Source: Rhypophila decipiens
Taxonomy: Eukaryota; Ascomycota; Sordariomycetes; Sordariales; Naviculisporaceae
NCBI GenBank assembly: GCA_033297075.1
Contig: MU858309.1
Location: 1-39,585 of the forward strand
Reading direction: 5' to 3'
Length of the DNA: 39,585 nt
Part shown: positions 1 to 9,430 of the stretch, piece after piece
How positions within the stretch are numbered: position 1 is the stretch's first letter
Layout of the letters: every line of letters begins with the position of its first letter
Translations under genes and position numbers: made by a program
The notes under the pieces: generated by a model
Seen by the model: only the letters and a program-made list of their open reading frames with translations
The model's database searches: none
Told to the model about the DNA's origin: nothing

Positions 1-402
1 GATGCAGGAGGAGAGAAAACCCCTCATTTCGCTGTCGGCTTCGGGAGCCGATATGTGTCAAGTCACGTGTGGCAACCCCAATAAAAACACCCCCTATGTG
101 GACCACATCAGCTGAGAGGAGACCCACATCGCGTGTCTTCAAAAACCGCGACTGAGCTGAGTTCCGTTGGCTTTCTCTCCTCTACTTCACCATTTTCTTA
201 TTCTTAAGTAAATTAATTTTTTGTGTCTTTTGCTTTCGCAGGCCCATGCCGAAATCCTCAATCAGACATAGTACTATAGTCCGCGAGCCCTCAGAGCAAT
301 CCTCATTAAAGTTCGATCCACGCGCACAAGGACACGTCAGATCACGTCAATCTGCTCTTCACATCTGCTTCACCGTCTCACCAACTTACCATTCTGTCCA
401 AG
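1..402. other. upstream region, no gene seen
   Basis: No convincing coding sequence is seen. A pyrimidine-rich stretch ending in an intron-like acceptor (tttgctttcgcag, about 229-241) lies ahead of the F-box gene and could be the 3' end of a 5'-UTR intron. An ATG at 246 opens only a 62-codon frame with no recognisable motif. This is probably the promoter and leader of the gene starting at 403. Confidence 0.4.
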
Positions 403-2058
403 ATGGCGCCCCCAATCCTCAGCGTCCCAAATGAGGTCCTCCTCATGATCGCAGAAAATGTCAACGGCGCGGATCTCCTACGCTACTACGCTGTAGGTCG
501 AGACATGTCCGACCAAGCCCATTGTGAATTTCAGCATGACTTGCCGTCGCTTCTGTCAATTGAGTGGCAACTTTCTTGTTCCGCGCGTCAATGTCGATTT
601 TGGAAAATCTTCCCTGGAGCGCTTCGTGGAGATATCTCGTCATCCATTCATTCGCAAGGGCGTGTGCGACGTTGTTGTCTCGCTCACATACTTCTGTTCT
701 AACCTGTGCGACGACTTTGGAAGATTTGCAAGGTTCTACCACGCATATCTCACTTCACATATCCAAAGAAAGGGGTATAAAGGCATCAACCGGTCAGTGT
801 GCTGGGAGGCGGAGAAAGTGGCTGACTCTTGGCATCGAATATCTCGAGCTGAGAGGGGGGTGTTCAAGAGCCACTCGCGTTGGGATTTCGAGGAAGATGC
901 CGTGCACCGCACCCTTCTCAAAGAAGCCCACGCCGAATATAAACGGCTGGCTGCTGAACAGGAACATCTCCTCCAAAGTGGAGAGTTCGTACAGCGTATC
1001 GCAGCCGCCATGGCCCGAATGCCTCGTGTCACGACTTTGGATATCACTGATCAACGGTATCGGCCTGGGCCCTTTGATTCCAATAACACAAACCCGTTAT
1101 GGAACCCACCGGTGCGCCCCGGGGTCGATGTCCGCGATGCATACTACAGGGGCATGAGTGTGGGTATGGAGGGCGGGCAAACTTGGACCATGAAAGACGG
1201 CCGAGTTGTCCAAATGTACCAGCAGTCTCATCTCTATCCAGTTCTGGTCCACCTCCCGATTGCCATTCACCGGGCCGGGGTGTTCCTCAAGGACTTGAAT
1301 ATTTACATCAACGGACTCCAACGAGATGAGATTCTTGAGACCGATCCAGGCACATTGCAAGCTCTCAATTCCGCCGTTCAATCAGTCAAAACCATCTGCT
1401 TTGCGGGGTCCCCCGTCATCAACAGAAACTCGGACGTCCTTCCCCGCCCCGAATTCAAGGCTCTACCCGCCTACCTCGCGCAACTGCTTAAAAACCCAAT
1501 CTTCAGGAAGTGGAACTGGATATCTGCGGCACGGGTGAGGGGTGGTTCATGGAAAGCCAGAACGACCACTTAGTAAAACTCCCTGGTTCTGTTCTCTCTC
1601 TGCCGTCCAATCTCTGCCGCCAATCGCTGGATAGTCTTAGCTTGTGCAGAGTCGAGTTTCGCCTTGCCGAGCTTATCGCCTTTATATCCAGCCTCCCCTC
1701 GCTCATATCTTGTCTCCGTTTGCTGGAAATCCATCTTCTCGATGGCACCTGGGAGGAAGTGTTGGACCACCTTCGGATGAAGAAGTTTACCGACGACGGC
1801 GTCCTTCGACTTGCGGATTTGACAGGCGGGGAGCAATCCACGATGACCCCGGAGGACAGGTTCTCGCTGTTCTTTTCCAGTGGTGATCGTGATGATGTTG
1901 GTGAAATCAACTTCTTGGAGCAGTACTGTTTGCGTCTCAAGAAGACGAACCCGCTGAGGGCATTTCGGGAGGGTTCCTGTAATGAGGATGACTTTATGGA
2001 AGAGGACGAGGAAGATGAGGAAGACGAGGAGGACGAGGAGGTTAAGGACAACGAGTAG
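403..2058 (+). CDS. F-box domain protein, probably frameshifted (possible pseudogene)
   Basis: The N-terminus has the F-box pattern: SVPNEVLLMIAENV, then, in another frame, MTCRRFCQL. F-box proteins normally bridge substrates to SCF ubiquitin ligases. The long middle part (frame of 536-1500) is typical of fungal F-box proteins without named repeats. The last part (about 1492-2058) ends in a run of Asp/Glu. The parts do not join cleanly. A canonical intron 493-534 (gtaggt...ttcag) leaves the F-box one nucleotide out of frame with MTCRRF. Near 1490-1500 (run AAAAACCC) the protein-like sequence moves back one frame with no good intron. A weak-donor intron 1436-1506 would keep the frame but discards sequence that looks coding. 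I therefore favour two indels, either real decay or assembly error. The start at 403 is the first ATG in frame with the F-box. Confidence 0.6.
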
Positions 2059-2864
2059 GAGACGTTGCTTCAACACCTTATATAGAGTTTTGTGAAAATC
2101 CAAGGCGGAGGAAAGTATGTATTATAAGAAGGTTGACCATGTGGACTTATCAGGAATCTAAGATTGGAATGTATACCTAGTCACGTGGGAGTAAAAATGG
2201 GGTATGAGAAGCTGAAGATCATAGGCTCTGCTAGTCTTTTAAGGTGCTGATCACTTTCTTCTTAACAACTTGACAAGGGTTGTCGAGAGTCTTCTTAGTG
2301 TGCGCTCAAAATACGGACAGGAGAATTTCATACCCCATTTTTACGCCCATGTGCTAGTATAGGGTCATAATATTCTTTAGGATACTTGTCAACCTGGATA
2401 GTTCTCCCCACCCTGTAACAAATGACATACAGGCACGTCGACATATATAACCAAGGTAGTTACAGCGAAATCAGGCAAACATCACTGCCGTTATGTCCTT
2501 GATACTGACGAAATTGTCATACCTTCACAAATAACTATCTTTTACTCAAGCCGCTGCCCTGCCACCATCAACATCGTATGCCATGTCGCGTGTGGTGAAA
2601 GAGGTTGCTCGGAAGCTTATTCACATCCAAGCAGTCATGGGCCAGCGCTGGAACATCGCAAAGAGCCCCCCGGCGGGGACCGCTCCGGCGAATAACGATT
2701 GCCACCAGGCAGCGAAAGTACCTGTCAAAATGTGGAAATCAAATCATGTGGCAACACAAATATCCAAACAAATCATATACACTACGTCCCTCACTGCAAT
2801 TACCCTTCCATAATCCCCCTGTGTGCTTGGAGCCCTGGAAATATTGATCACTTTCCACGAACTT
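2059..2864. other. intergenic region between convergent genes, contains a MITE
   Basis: These are the 3' flanks of the F-box gene (plus strand) and the MFS gene (minus strand). Apart from the inverted-repeat element at 2172-2361 I see only short open frames. The 76-codon frame at 2583 has no recognisable motif and is not called. Confidence 0.5.
2172..2361. mobile_element. MITE-like element with TA-flanked terminal inverted repeats
   Basis: The two ends are imperfect inverted repeats of about 35 bp. The left arm (2172-2210) and the reverse complement of the right arm (2324-2361) share the core GTAAAAATGGGGTATGA exactly, plus matching outer bases (tatac..tag.cac.tggg). Both ends carry TATA, so a TA target duplication fits a Tc1/mariner-type origin. 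The inner 115 bp have no coding capacity. The element is about 190 bp, a normal MITE size. The arms differ at a few outer positions, so it is not brand new. The family is inferred; no second copy is visible here. Confidence 0.75.
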
Positions 2865-4777
2865 CTACGCCTTCACACACCCAACAATAACCAACGCACA
2901 ACCAAAAAGCCCAGCAGCCACCATAAACGGCAGTCCCATCCAGGACCTTCCCAATTCAAGACCAGTCCGGAAAGCCACAGCCAACAAGGGAGCAGCCACC
3001 ATGCTACCAGCCGTCTCGATAAACGCAATGACCGAATAAAGAAGCCCCAGTATCTCGACACGACCAGACCCGTCGTTATCATCTCCATTGTTCTTGGTCC
3101 CCTCTAGCAGATTGGTGATAATCCCTCGCACAAGAGGATTAAACCCGCTTCCCAAAGCCTGGAGGACAACACCTGGGATCAGCACCCCAGGAGAAGCAGC
3201 GAATCCGATGATAAGTGCCCCCAGTACTTGGACAAGAATGCTACTCCTTGCTAGCCAGAGGTCCTTTACTTGTGCTGCGGTGTGGCTGTCTCGGGAGGAT
3301 AGAATTCTGAGCAAAAGTTGAGCAATGGCGGGGAGAATGAGAACCAGAAGGAGTAGAGAAACCAGTGCTTGGATTGATATCAAGAGACCAGCCTGAATTG
3401 TGTCAGTTCGTGTTTCTTTCAAACTGAGAAGAAAGGGTGCCTTACCTTGCTCCAAGACCATTGGAACTTGGCCACGACGTATTGCTGCAGCATGACTTGG
3501 GCATTGCGACCAAATGTCGTTAACAGCAAGCACAGGAGTAGCAAACCTACGCGGGGCTCTTGCTTGACGATGATGTGCAGGAACTGGCGGGCCTCGGCGC
3601 TGCCGGAACTAATCTGTTCCGTGACCCAAAGGCGAAAACCTTTCATTGTACCCGGTAAGGCTGGGTCGACGTCTCCGTAACTGTTATTGATAGTGCTAGT
3701 GCCGTCATGTCTGGTTGCTGTTGCTGTTGCTGTTGCTGTTGGCGTCATCGTGGGTCTAAGAATTGGTGAGTCGTCTTCACCATCGGGTTGCAATTCGGAC
3801 AAGTTCTGCTTTAGCTTCAATGTCTCGGGCATGCAGAACCCCACAACCGTTGTCAGAGCCATGAGGAAGAGTCCCATGTTGATGGCCAGCCAGGTGCCAA
3901 AGGTCTCCATGACCCAGTAGGTAATCGGGTTGGAGATCACAGCACCGCCTAGCATGACAGCTCCGAGGTAGAAGAAAGTTGTCGACCTGCGAGTCGAAGT
4001 CAACTTCTAGATCACAGTTGGTATGTTACCATGGATAGCAAAGTTGACAATCCAGCATACCTTTGCTCTTCAGTTGAGAGGTCTGCTGCAATGCAGAAAA
4101 TCATAGCCGAGAAGCCGGTTACACCTCCGCCGATGAAGTTGAATATCGCGCTGAACCAAACGAAGCGGAGAGGGAAGATATTTGAGAAGGCGCCTGTTGA
4201 GGCTCAGTTAGTGGTAAACTATTGAGGAGACGCCGGATAAATGAGAGATATTCTTTTTAGAACCCGAGGTCGTCATCGATCTTGAAGATATTGACTTACA
4301 AACCGCGGACGAAAAGGCATATGACAGGGTGATACCAAGGAGGGAGAGGCCAAGGACGAGTGATCGACCGTACTTGTCGGCGATGATGCCAATAGGCACT
4401 GCCATGAGCAGACCTGGCAAGAGGTCAAACACCACCTGCCATGACTGAATGATGGAGAGCTCGGTTTGGACATTTTTATCCTTGCAATCTCGTTGCTGTT
4501 CAGGATCATCGTGGATGAGTTTCTGGCAAACAATGTCCTCTTGGACCTGTAGTAGCCCAGTTGAAAGCAATGAGAGGCCGATATCCAGGAGGATGATCAG
4601 GAGCAGACACATGCCAATTGTTGTCAAGGATCTGGTGGCGGAGCTAAGCACATCGTCATGATTGATGATCCTATTGGGTTTGGCCGGTTGGTCTTCAGTA
4701 TCTCGGTCGTCCTGTCGGAGAAGTGGCAATCGCTCCGATGCCCCGGACTCGGTCTGAATAGGATCGTCTGAGGCCAT
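2865..4777 (-). CDS. MFS (major facilitator superfamily) transporter
   Basis: Four exons on the minus strand, 4777-4300, 4193-4061, 3986-3446 and 3392-2865, give 559 residues. Introns of 106, 74 and 53 bp begin GTAAGT, GTATGC and GTAAGG, and all joins keep the frame. The cytosolic N-terminus is polar and has a PLLR dileucine-type motif near residue 18. A first membrane helix (about 51-76) and a loop with several Cys follow. The MFS motif A is clear at 130-139 (GIIADKYGRS). A long central hydrophilic loop contains a Thr-Ala repeat, coded by a short CTGTTG-type microsatellite at about 3717-3741, before the C-terminal helices. Motif and helix content make the superfamily secure. The substrate cannot be told; no pathway genes flank it. 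Confidence 0.88.
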
Positions 4778-5303
4778 GACATTTAGGTTCTGGTGAATTC
4801 TGGAAAGAAGATACCTTGGAAGATGAATAGATAGCTACGTACGTCTAACGGTTTGAAGTTGGAGAGAGAGGGATAGTTGGTTGCCTTGATATTCAGTGCA
4901 AGTGAGGTCGTTTCCGGACGGCATGTTGGTTCTTCATGCATTCGGAGCGGTGATGTGGTTGGCTCGGGGGAACATGGGTCATATCCAAGGCTATATAACC
5001 GGGCTTGGCAAAACTACTTTATGATAAGGTCCACAAGACACATTACCATCCAGTATCGTGAATTGTTTTCAGGGGGGATTTTGCAGATTGGCAAGGTCTC
5101 TTTTCCATGGTATGCTTATAGTTCATTTCACAACCAACTGGAGGGTTTGTCACTAAGAAATCCTCCATCTGGACCTCCAAAGTGGAATTGTGTTTGTGGG
5201 AAGAATAAGCTAAATATGTTAAAAACAGCGGCTGGGCACGTCCAAAGCCTGACCAGAACAAGCTCTAAAATCAGGGCCTGTCAATTACTCACGGTAATCA
5301 TCA
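4778..5303. other. intergenic, promoter side of the MFS gene
   Basis: This is upstream DNA of the minus-strand MFS gene and the 3' flank of the GNAT remnant. A TATATA-type stretch lies near 4989-4996. A 152-codon open frame on the plus strand (4877-5335) has no motif, runs into the antisense of the GNAT 3' end and is not called. Confidence 0.4.
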
Positions 5304-5582
5304 TCACAAGCCTTCCTTTGGAGGCAATACCATGACGGTGCTCTCCAGAGTCTCCTCCTCTCCCTCCACCTGCACAACCTCGGTGGCAATCGTTTGAAAG
5401 CCCAGGTGCTCGTAAAGAAAACGGCCCATTGGGCTGGCGCATAAAGTCGCCGGCCAACCCTTCGATTCAGCTCTCTTGATGCCCCAGGTAATTAGCATCG
5501 TACCCCCTCCACGCCGTCGGAAATCTGGATGGACCACCAGAGTCGAGAGGTTGACCTGCTCCTCTCCCCACTTGGCAAAGTA

Positions 5583-5637
5583 TGTCATCCGGTAAAACGT
5601 TAATCGCACCAAGACTAGCTGAGTCTATATTGCAACA
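5583..5637 (-). repeat. 3' LTR of the miniature retroelement
   Basis: This 55-bp terminal repeat is identical to 5849-5903 and begins TG and ends CA on the minus strand. It follows the purine tract GGGGGAG. Confidence 0.85.
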
Positions 5638-5833
5638 CTCCCCCGGGCTCAATAGTCTTGGAGCTCTATAGGTTCTATGTGTATGAATACAACTTTTGTA
5701 GTCTTAGTGGCCGGTTCTGGAGGTTTTTTTCTTTCGGTTGCGGATTGGATCGAACACACTACCTCTTGCGCTTCCGCTGGGCTTATAAGCTCTATAGCAG
5801 TTTGGAAGAGTGTAGCGGTTACCAAACGCGCCA

Positions 5834-5848
5834 CCCGGGCTCATAACC
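5834..5848 (-). other. putative primer-binding site matching the anticodon arm of tRNA-Met
   Basis: Directly after the 5' LTR the minus strand reads GGTTATGAGCCCGGG. Its complement, CCCGGGCTCATAACC, has the form of a Met-tRNA anticodon stem-loop (stem CGGG, loop CTCATAA, anticodon CAT, stem CC). This would be an internal half-tRNA primer site, like that of Drosophila copia, which uses the 5' half of initiator tRNA-Met, and not the usual tRNA 3'-end site. The role is inferred from position and complementarity. Confidence 0.6.
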
Positions 5849-5903
5849 TGTCATCCGGTAAAACGTTAATCGCACCAAGACTAGCTGAGTCTATATTGCA
5901 ACA
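5849..5903 (-). repeat. 5' LTR of the miniature retroelement
   Basis: This 55-bp terminal repeat is identical to 5583-5637. On the minus strand it is followed without spacing by the tRNA-Met-like primer-binding segment. Confidence 0.85.
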
Positions 5904-6383
5904 AAGTATGTCTTGAATCGCTGCCCGGCCTTTTCCAGGAACGCTTCGAGGCGCCTTTTGTCGATATCTCTTCTTTGATCAAGACCTGGGTCTGCTCGAA
6001 AATTTGATTAGTCAAGAGTCTCTCAAAGTTTCGTCAAGTAGATAGATTGACTTACCCGCCATGGATTTTGTCAGCACTGCAATATTCCACACAGCAATAC
6101 CAAAAGGCTTCGTGACGCCGAGACCGGAGGCCTGATCGGGAACGGAAGCCTTAATTACATGGACTACATATTTGGATGGCTGCTGGAGGTACTCGGCATA
6201 TTCGCGCTTCGTCCAGTTCCAGTGATCTTCCGGGTACTTGTGACGCCACGGATAGCAGTAGAGGACCTGGGGTTCTTCTGTGAAGCCCTCGACATGGACG
6301 CGGGTGATATCGTCGAGGTCCTTCTCGGTTGCATCGCGCAGGGTAAAGCCCGAGGCATTGGGGAGGTTCGGCCCGTCACTCAT

Positions 6384-7758
6384 TCTCAGTATAGTAGGAG
6401 GGTCAAGGTGATCAAGGGCTTTGATTCTTAACAAATGGCGAAGATTGGAGGAATGGTGTGGGAACAAAGTGAGCGTGCAATTTTGGTGAGCGAGGCTGTA
6501 CAGATGTATGTTTTGAACCCACACTTTGCGCGGGGAAAAATCGTGACACCTACTGGGGTTTTCTGGATGTGATGTGAATGTTCGGATGCCCATCCGAGAC
6601 TTGATCTGGGCCGGCGCAATTGATGGCCGGCGCAATTGATACCCGGCGCGGGCCCGACCCGATCTAGCTCCACATTCGGACCCGGTAAAGTTCACCTTCA
6701 GGCGGCACCCTCCGTACGTGGAGGGGTAATTCAGTCCCGAGTTGCTCAATTAGCGTCAAATTATCACAATCTAACACTACACCGAACATCGGCCTGTTTT
6801 AATGAGTTCGAGAAACTGTTGGTAAGGATTAAATGACGGTTTAATGAGCCCATTCCATTCTCCTACGAATCCTACGATTATATGCATGTAGTTGACCTTA
6901 GCATTATATCAGCCTCAGATTACCACTGTGCCCGGTGCAGTAATGCCAAAAGGCTTTTACATGACAATGTCACTGATGTTCATAATGTTCATAGTTGCGG
7001 ACCCGTGGCCGGTCCTTAATGGTACCTTACAAATCATTACCCTCGGATTAGAGCACTGTCTATTGCTGCCACTAGACTTTGTCTCATGAAATAGTGGATG
7101 ACACAATTTGGTTCCAGTCCAGATCACGCTAATGCTAGAGGACATACAAAGTCGGTGTGCTGCGCCTACTACTTGCTGGAGGTGGTGATAAAGGGAAGGG
7201 AAATTGTGGCCAATGTGATCAATCATAGTATTTTGAAGAATCACCATAGACATAAAAGAGGAATATTGGTTTGTTTTCTGGACTTGCTGAACTCAACGAA
7301 AGGGAAGAAACGTCAGGAATATAAGCCCCTGAGTCCAGATTTTGAGCTATCCAAAAGATGGTCCGCACTTTGTAGTGTACAGAAATCACATGGCGAGGCA
7401 CGAACGGAGAAACTCTGCGGGTGCTGGCTCTCCCGGGCCGAGGTATTGTCAATTCGTCATCACCGAGAAAAGACCAACTCATCTGGTTAGCTAACGTGGA
7501 TTACGCGGGACCTCCTTCTAATTTTGAGTTTTGGTGGCGGCTGGGGCAGTGATAGCCGCCGCTGCCTGGCATGAGAAACAAACTCTCCTGATTTCGTACT
7601 CCGGTTCGTCTTTCCCCTCCTGCTCGTCTTTCCTCATCTGCGAATCGTTCTTGAAAAATTCACGCTTTCAACTCGCCACACTCAAAGTGCTGTGAGTACT
7701 TCAGTCTTCTCGTGTGTATCATTCTCATGCTAATCATCGCAAGAAAAATCACCGCACA
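6384..7758. other. intergenic region, no gene seen
   Basis: These 1.4 kb lie between divergent genes (GNAT remnant on minus, DUF7730-like gene on plus). The open frames are short and lack motifs. The ORF running upstream of the GNAT ATG to 6749 shows no conserved character before the methionine at 6383. A pyrimidine-rich stretch (about 7600-7690) is the likely leader of the plus-strand gene. A small tandem repeat lies at 6609-6640. Confidence 0.45.
6609..6640. repeat. two tandem copies of a 16-bp unit
   Basis: The unit GGCCGGCGCAATTGAT occurs twice head to tail without mismatches, followed by a GC-rich partial copy (acccggcgcgggcccg). No function is apparent. Confidence 0.8.
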
Positions 7759-8816
7759 ATGAGCACCCCGTCCCCCGCCAATCCGCAATCCCAATCCCGC
7801 CTCGTGACCCGACTGCCCCGCGAAATTCGCGATCTCATCTACCTTGCCCTCTGGAAATCTCCCGATCATGGTCTGCGTCAGCACATATTTTGGTATTCCT
7901 CGTCCTTCAACGGCCATAAAGGGCGTCTCTGCCGCTGGCCTTGTATCCGGACGGAATTCGACAACGGGGCGTTGGAGAACCGGTCGTTCGGTCACTGGGA
8001 TTGTGTCACCGAGGCTCAGCAGGAAGGAATTTCCAAGAACGGTACAGGTAGTGGGAGGACCAGGACGAGCACGAGTTGGCTGCCTATGTTGCTTGTTTGC
8101 AAGGGAATGTGAGTTTTGAATGCCCTGCATGCAATTGGGCTCAGATGGGCGGGCATTACTAATCCTTCTCCAGCTCTGCCGAAGTGCTGAAGTCCATTTA
8201 CGAATCGACAACATTCATCTTCACCGACACCCTCGCCTTCCAGGCGCCCCCCTGCTGGCTCAAATTTGCCAGAAGTGTGGAAATCTCCTTGTCACGGTTG
8301 TCCGGGTGCTACATGCCGGACGAGTACGATACGAACATGCTCGACTTGATTCGGGACCAGGATTAATGCTTTCGATTTGGCACCGAAGGTGATGCACACA
8401 ATTTCAACTGGCTGCGGCTTGATGAGTTGGAGAACCTGAGGCGTCTTAACATATGGATGTCGGCTACGGTGCCGGCACCCTCAGGTCGTAGTTTCAAGTT
8501 CAGGACCAACACTGAACTCAGCACTGATACTGTCAGAGACATATTGTCTAGTCTGGCGGAAAAGACAGTGTCGTCCATCGTGCTCAGCATGCCGCTGGCT
8601 GTCGACGGTATTGGTCCCCCAGACGGCGGGTGGGTTGAGGGCATGTCGCCAAGAGGGGGCGTGCGGGTTTGGAAAAGGGGAACCGAAGATGGAATCTACC
8701 CTGCTGATGATCAGACCAATGAACTTCTGTTGACTTGTCTTTTAATGCATAATGATTTCTTTTTATGGCGGCAACCACCCAGCCCACCACCATCGGTTGA
8801 TGGATTACGCCATTAG
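7759..8816 (+). CDS. DUF7730/F-box-like fungal protein with an in-frame stop codon
   Basis: Exon 1 is 7759-8108; a 65-bp intron (GTGAGT...CTCCAG, 8109-8173) follows; exon 2 starts at 8174. The start RLPREIRDLIYLALWK and the later LLVCKGI-SAEVLKSIYESTTFIF are the hallmark of the large fungal DUF7730 group of unknown function. The frame meets TAA at 8364-8366 after 180 codons. The same frame then stays open to the TAG at 8814-8816, and the sequence beyond the stop (NFNWLRLDELENLRRLNIWM...) looks like the usual continuation of such proteins. Without that stop the gene would be 331 codons. I found no intron that removes it. It is either a nonsense-mutated gene or a truncated one ending at 8366. 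Confidence 0.68.
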
Positions 8817-8873
8817 TTATGTAATGGTTTTCTTATTATTAAGTAGCTTGGATTAAGACCAACATTGAAGCAG

Positions 8874-8938
8874 AATATCACCACTGGCTATAAATACATA
8901 GACGAATTTGTATTTGACCGGCAAGATCTTTTATCCCA
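8874..8938 (+). repeat. diverged direct repeat, copy 1
   Basis: This segment starts aatatcaccac and ends cttttatccca. The segment at 9358-9430 starts and ends the same way and shares gctat.aata and gtatttgac inside. It may be the remnant of a dispersed element. Confidence 0.55.
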
Positions 8939-9357
8939 ATATTGAGTTGGTCCATGGAACGGGTTTAATCGAGGAGTCCAGGGTCATCATGACCAAAGGT
9001 TCGTTGGCTATTCTTGTTACTTTCACTGGCCGCGTGACTGGTTCGATACTAATACGGCTGAATAGTTGAATGAATCGATTCACAAGCCTGGACTGTATCT
9101 GGAATGCCGGCTGCGGATACAACTAGTTAGCCAGTGCCAATCAGCGTCATTATCTTGATTGTTCCGCTTCTTAAACCAAACAGGATTGATCAAGCATGAG
9201 GACTGTGGCACACGCTTGCAAGATAGACCCTTTCTGGGAGGAACTAAAAGCATAGCTAGCTAACTGTACTTTCACTCTATACTCTACCGTGGAAGTACAT
9301 GATCAAAACATCTGAATCTAACGCCATATCACATGCCCACGTTTATGCCATCATCAC

Positions 9358-9430
9358 AATATCACCACGAGCTATGAATAGAGGGGTTTGTACGGGGTAC
9401 CGTATTTGACTAACAATATCTTTTATCCCA
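9358..9430 (+). repeat. diverged direct repeat, copy 2
   Basis: Partner of 8874-8938 with the same ends, about 8 bp longer in the middle. Confidence 0.55.

Larger units (their letters stand above)
5583..5903 (-). mobile_element. TRIM/SMART-type miniature LTR retroelement
   Basis: Two identical 55-bp direct repeats (5583-5637 and 5849-5903) bound a 211-bp interior with no protein-coding capacity. Read on the minus strand each repeat starts TGT and ends ACA, as LTRs do. The element is flanked by a perfect 5-bp target duplication, AAGTA on the plus strand (5578-5582 and 5904-5908). On the minus strand the 5' LTR is 5849-5903, a primer-binding-site-like segment follows directly (5848 downward), and a short purine tract (GGGGGAG, 5638-5644) precedes the 3' LTR. 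The size, lack of genes and LTR structure fit terminal-repeat retrotransposons in miniature. Identical LTRs suggest a recent insertion. It would need an autonomous partner for movement; none is in the window. Confidence 0.87.
5304..6383 (-). pseudogene. GNAT-family N-acetyltransferase, interrupted by a miniature LTR element
   Basis: Exon 1 runs 6383-6056 and a GTAAGT...GAGCAG intron covers 5992-6055. Exon 2 starts at 5991 and is cut at 5904 by an inserted element (5583-5903); coding resumes in the same exon from about 5577 down to the TGA at 5304. Leaving out the element and one 5-bp target copy gives 690 nt, exactly 230 codons. The C-terminal part carries the acetyl-CoA-binding motif A of GNAT enzymes (VVHPDFRRRGGG) followed by a helix and the YEHLGF segment. 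The N-terminal part (LRDATEKDLDDITRVHVEGF) is a typical GNAT start. The insertion brings a stop codon a few codons into the LTR, so the product would lose motif A unless the element were spliced out. The substrate is unknown. Confidence 0.85.

Noticed and set aside
1436..1506. 71-nt intron that would repair the second frame break of the F-box gene
   Set aside because: The donor GTCCTT is poor and the removed part encodes an amphipathic segment that looks like normal coding sequence; kept only as an alternative.
2583..2813. 76-codon frame with ATG after a Kozak-like stretch
   Set aside because: Too short without any motif, and overlapping frames are equally open.
3717..3741. GCTGTT-type short repeat
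   Set aside because: It is a coding microsatellite for a Thr-Ala run in the cytosolic loop of the MFS protein, not a separate element.
4877..5335. 152-codon plus-strand frame
   Set aside because: No motif; it runs through the MFS promoter into the antisense of the GNAT 3' end.
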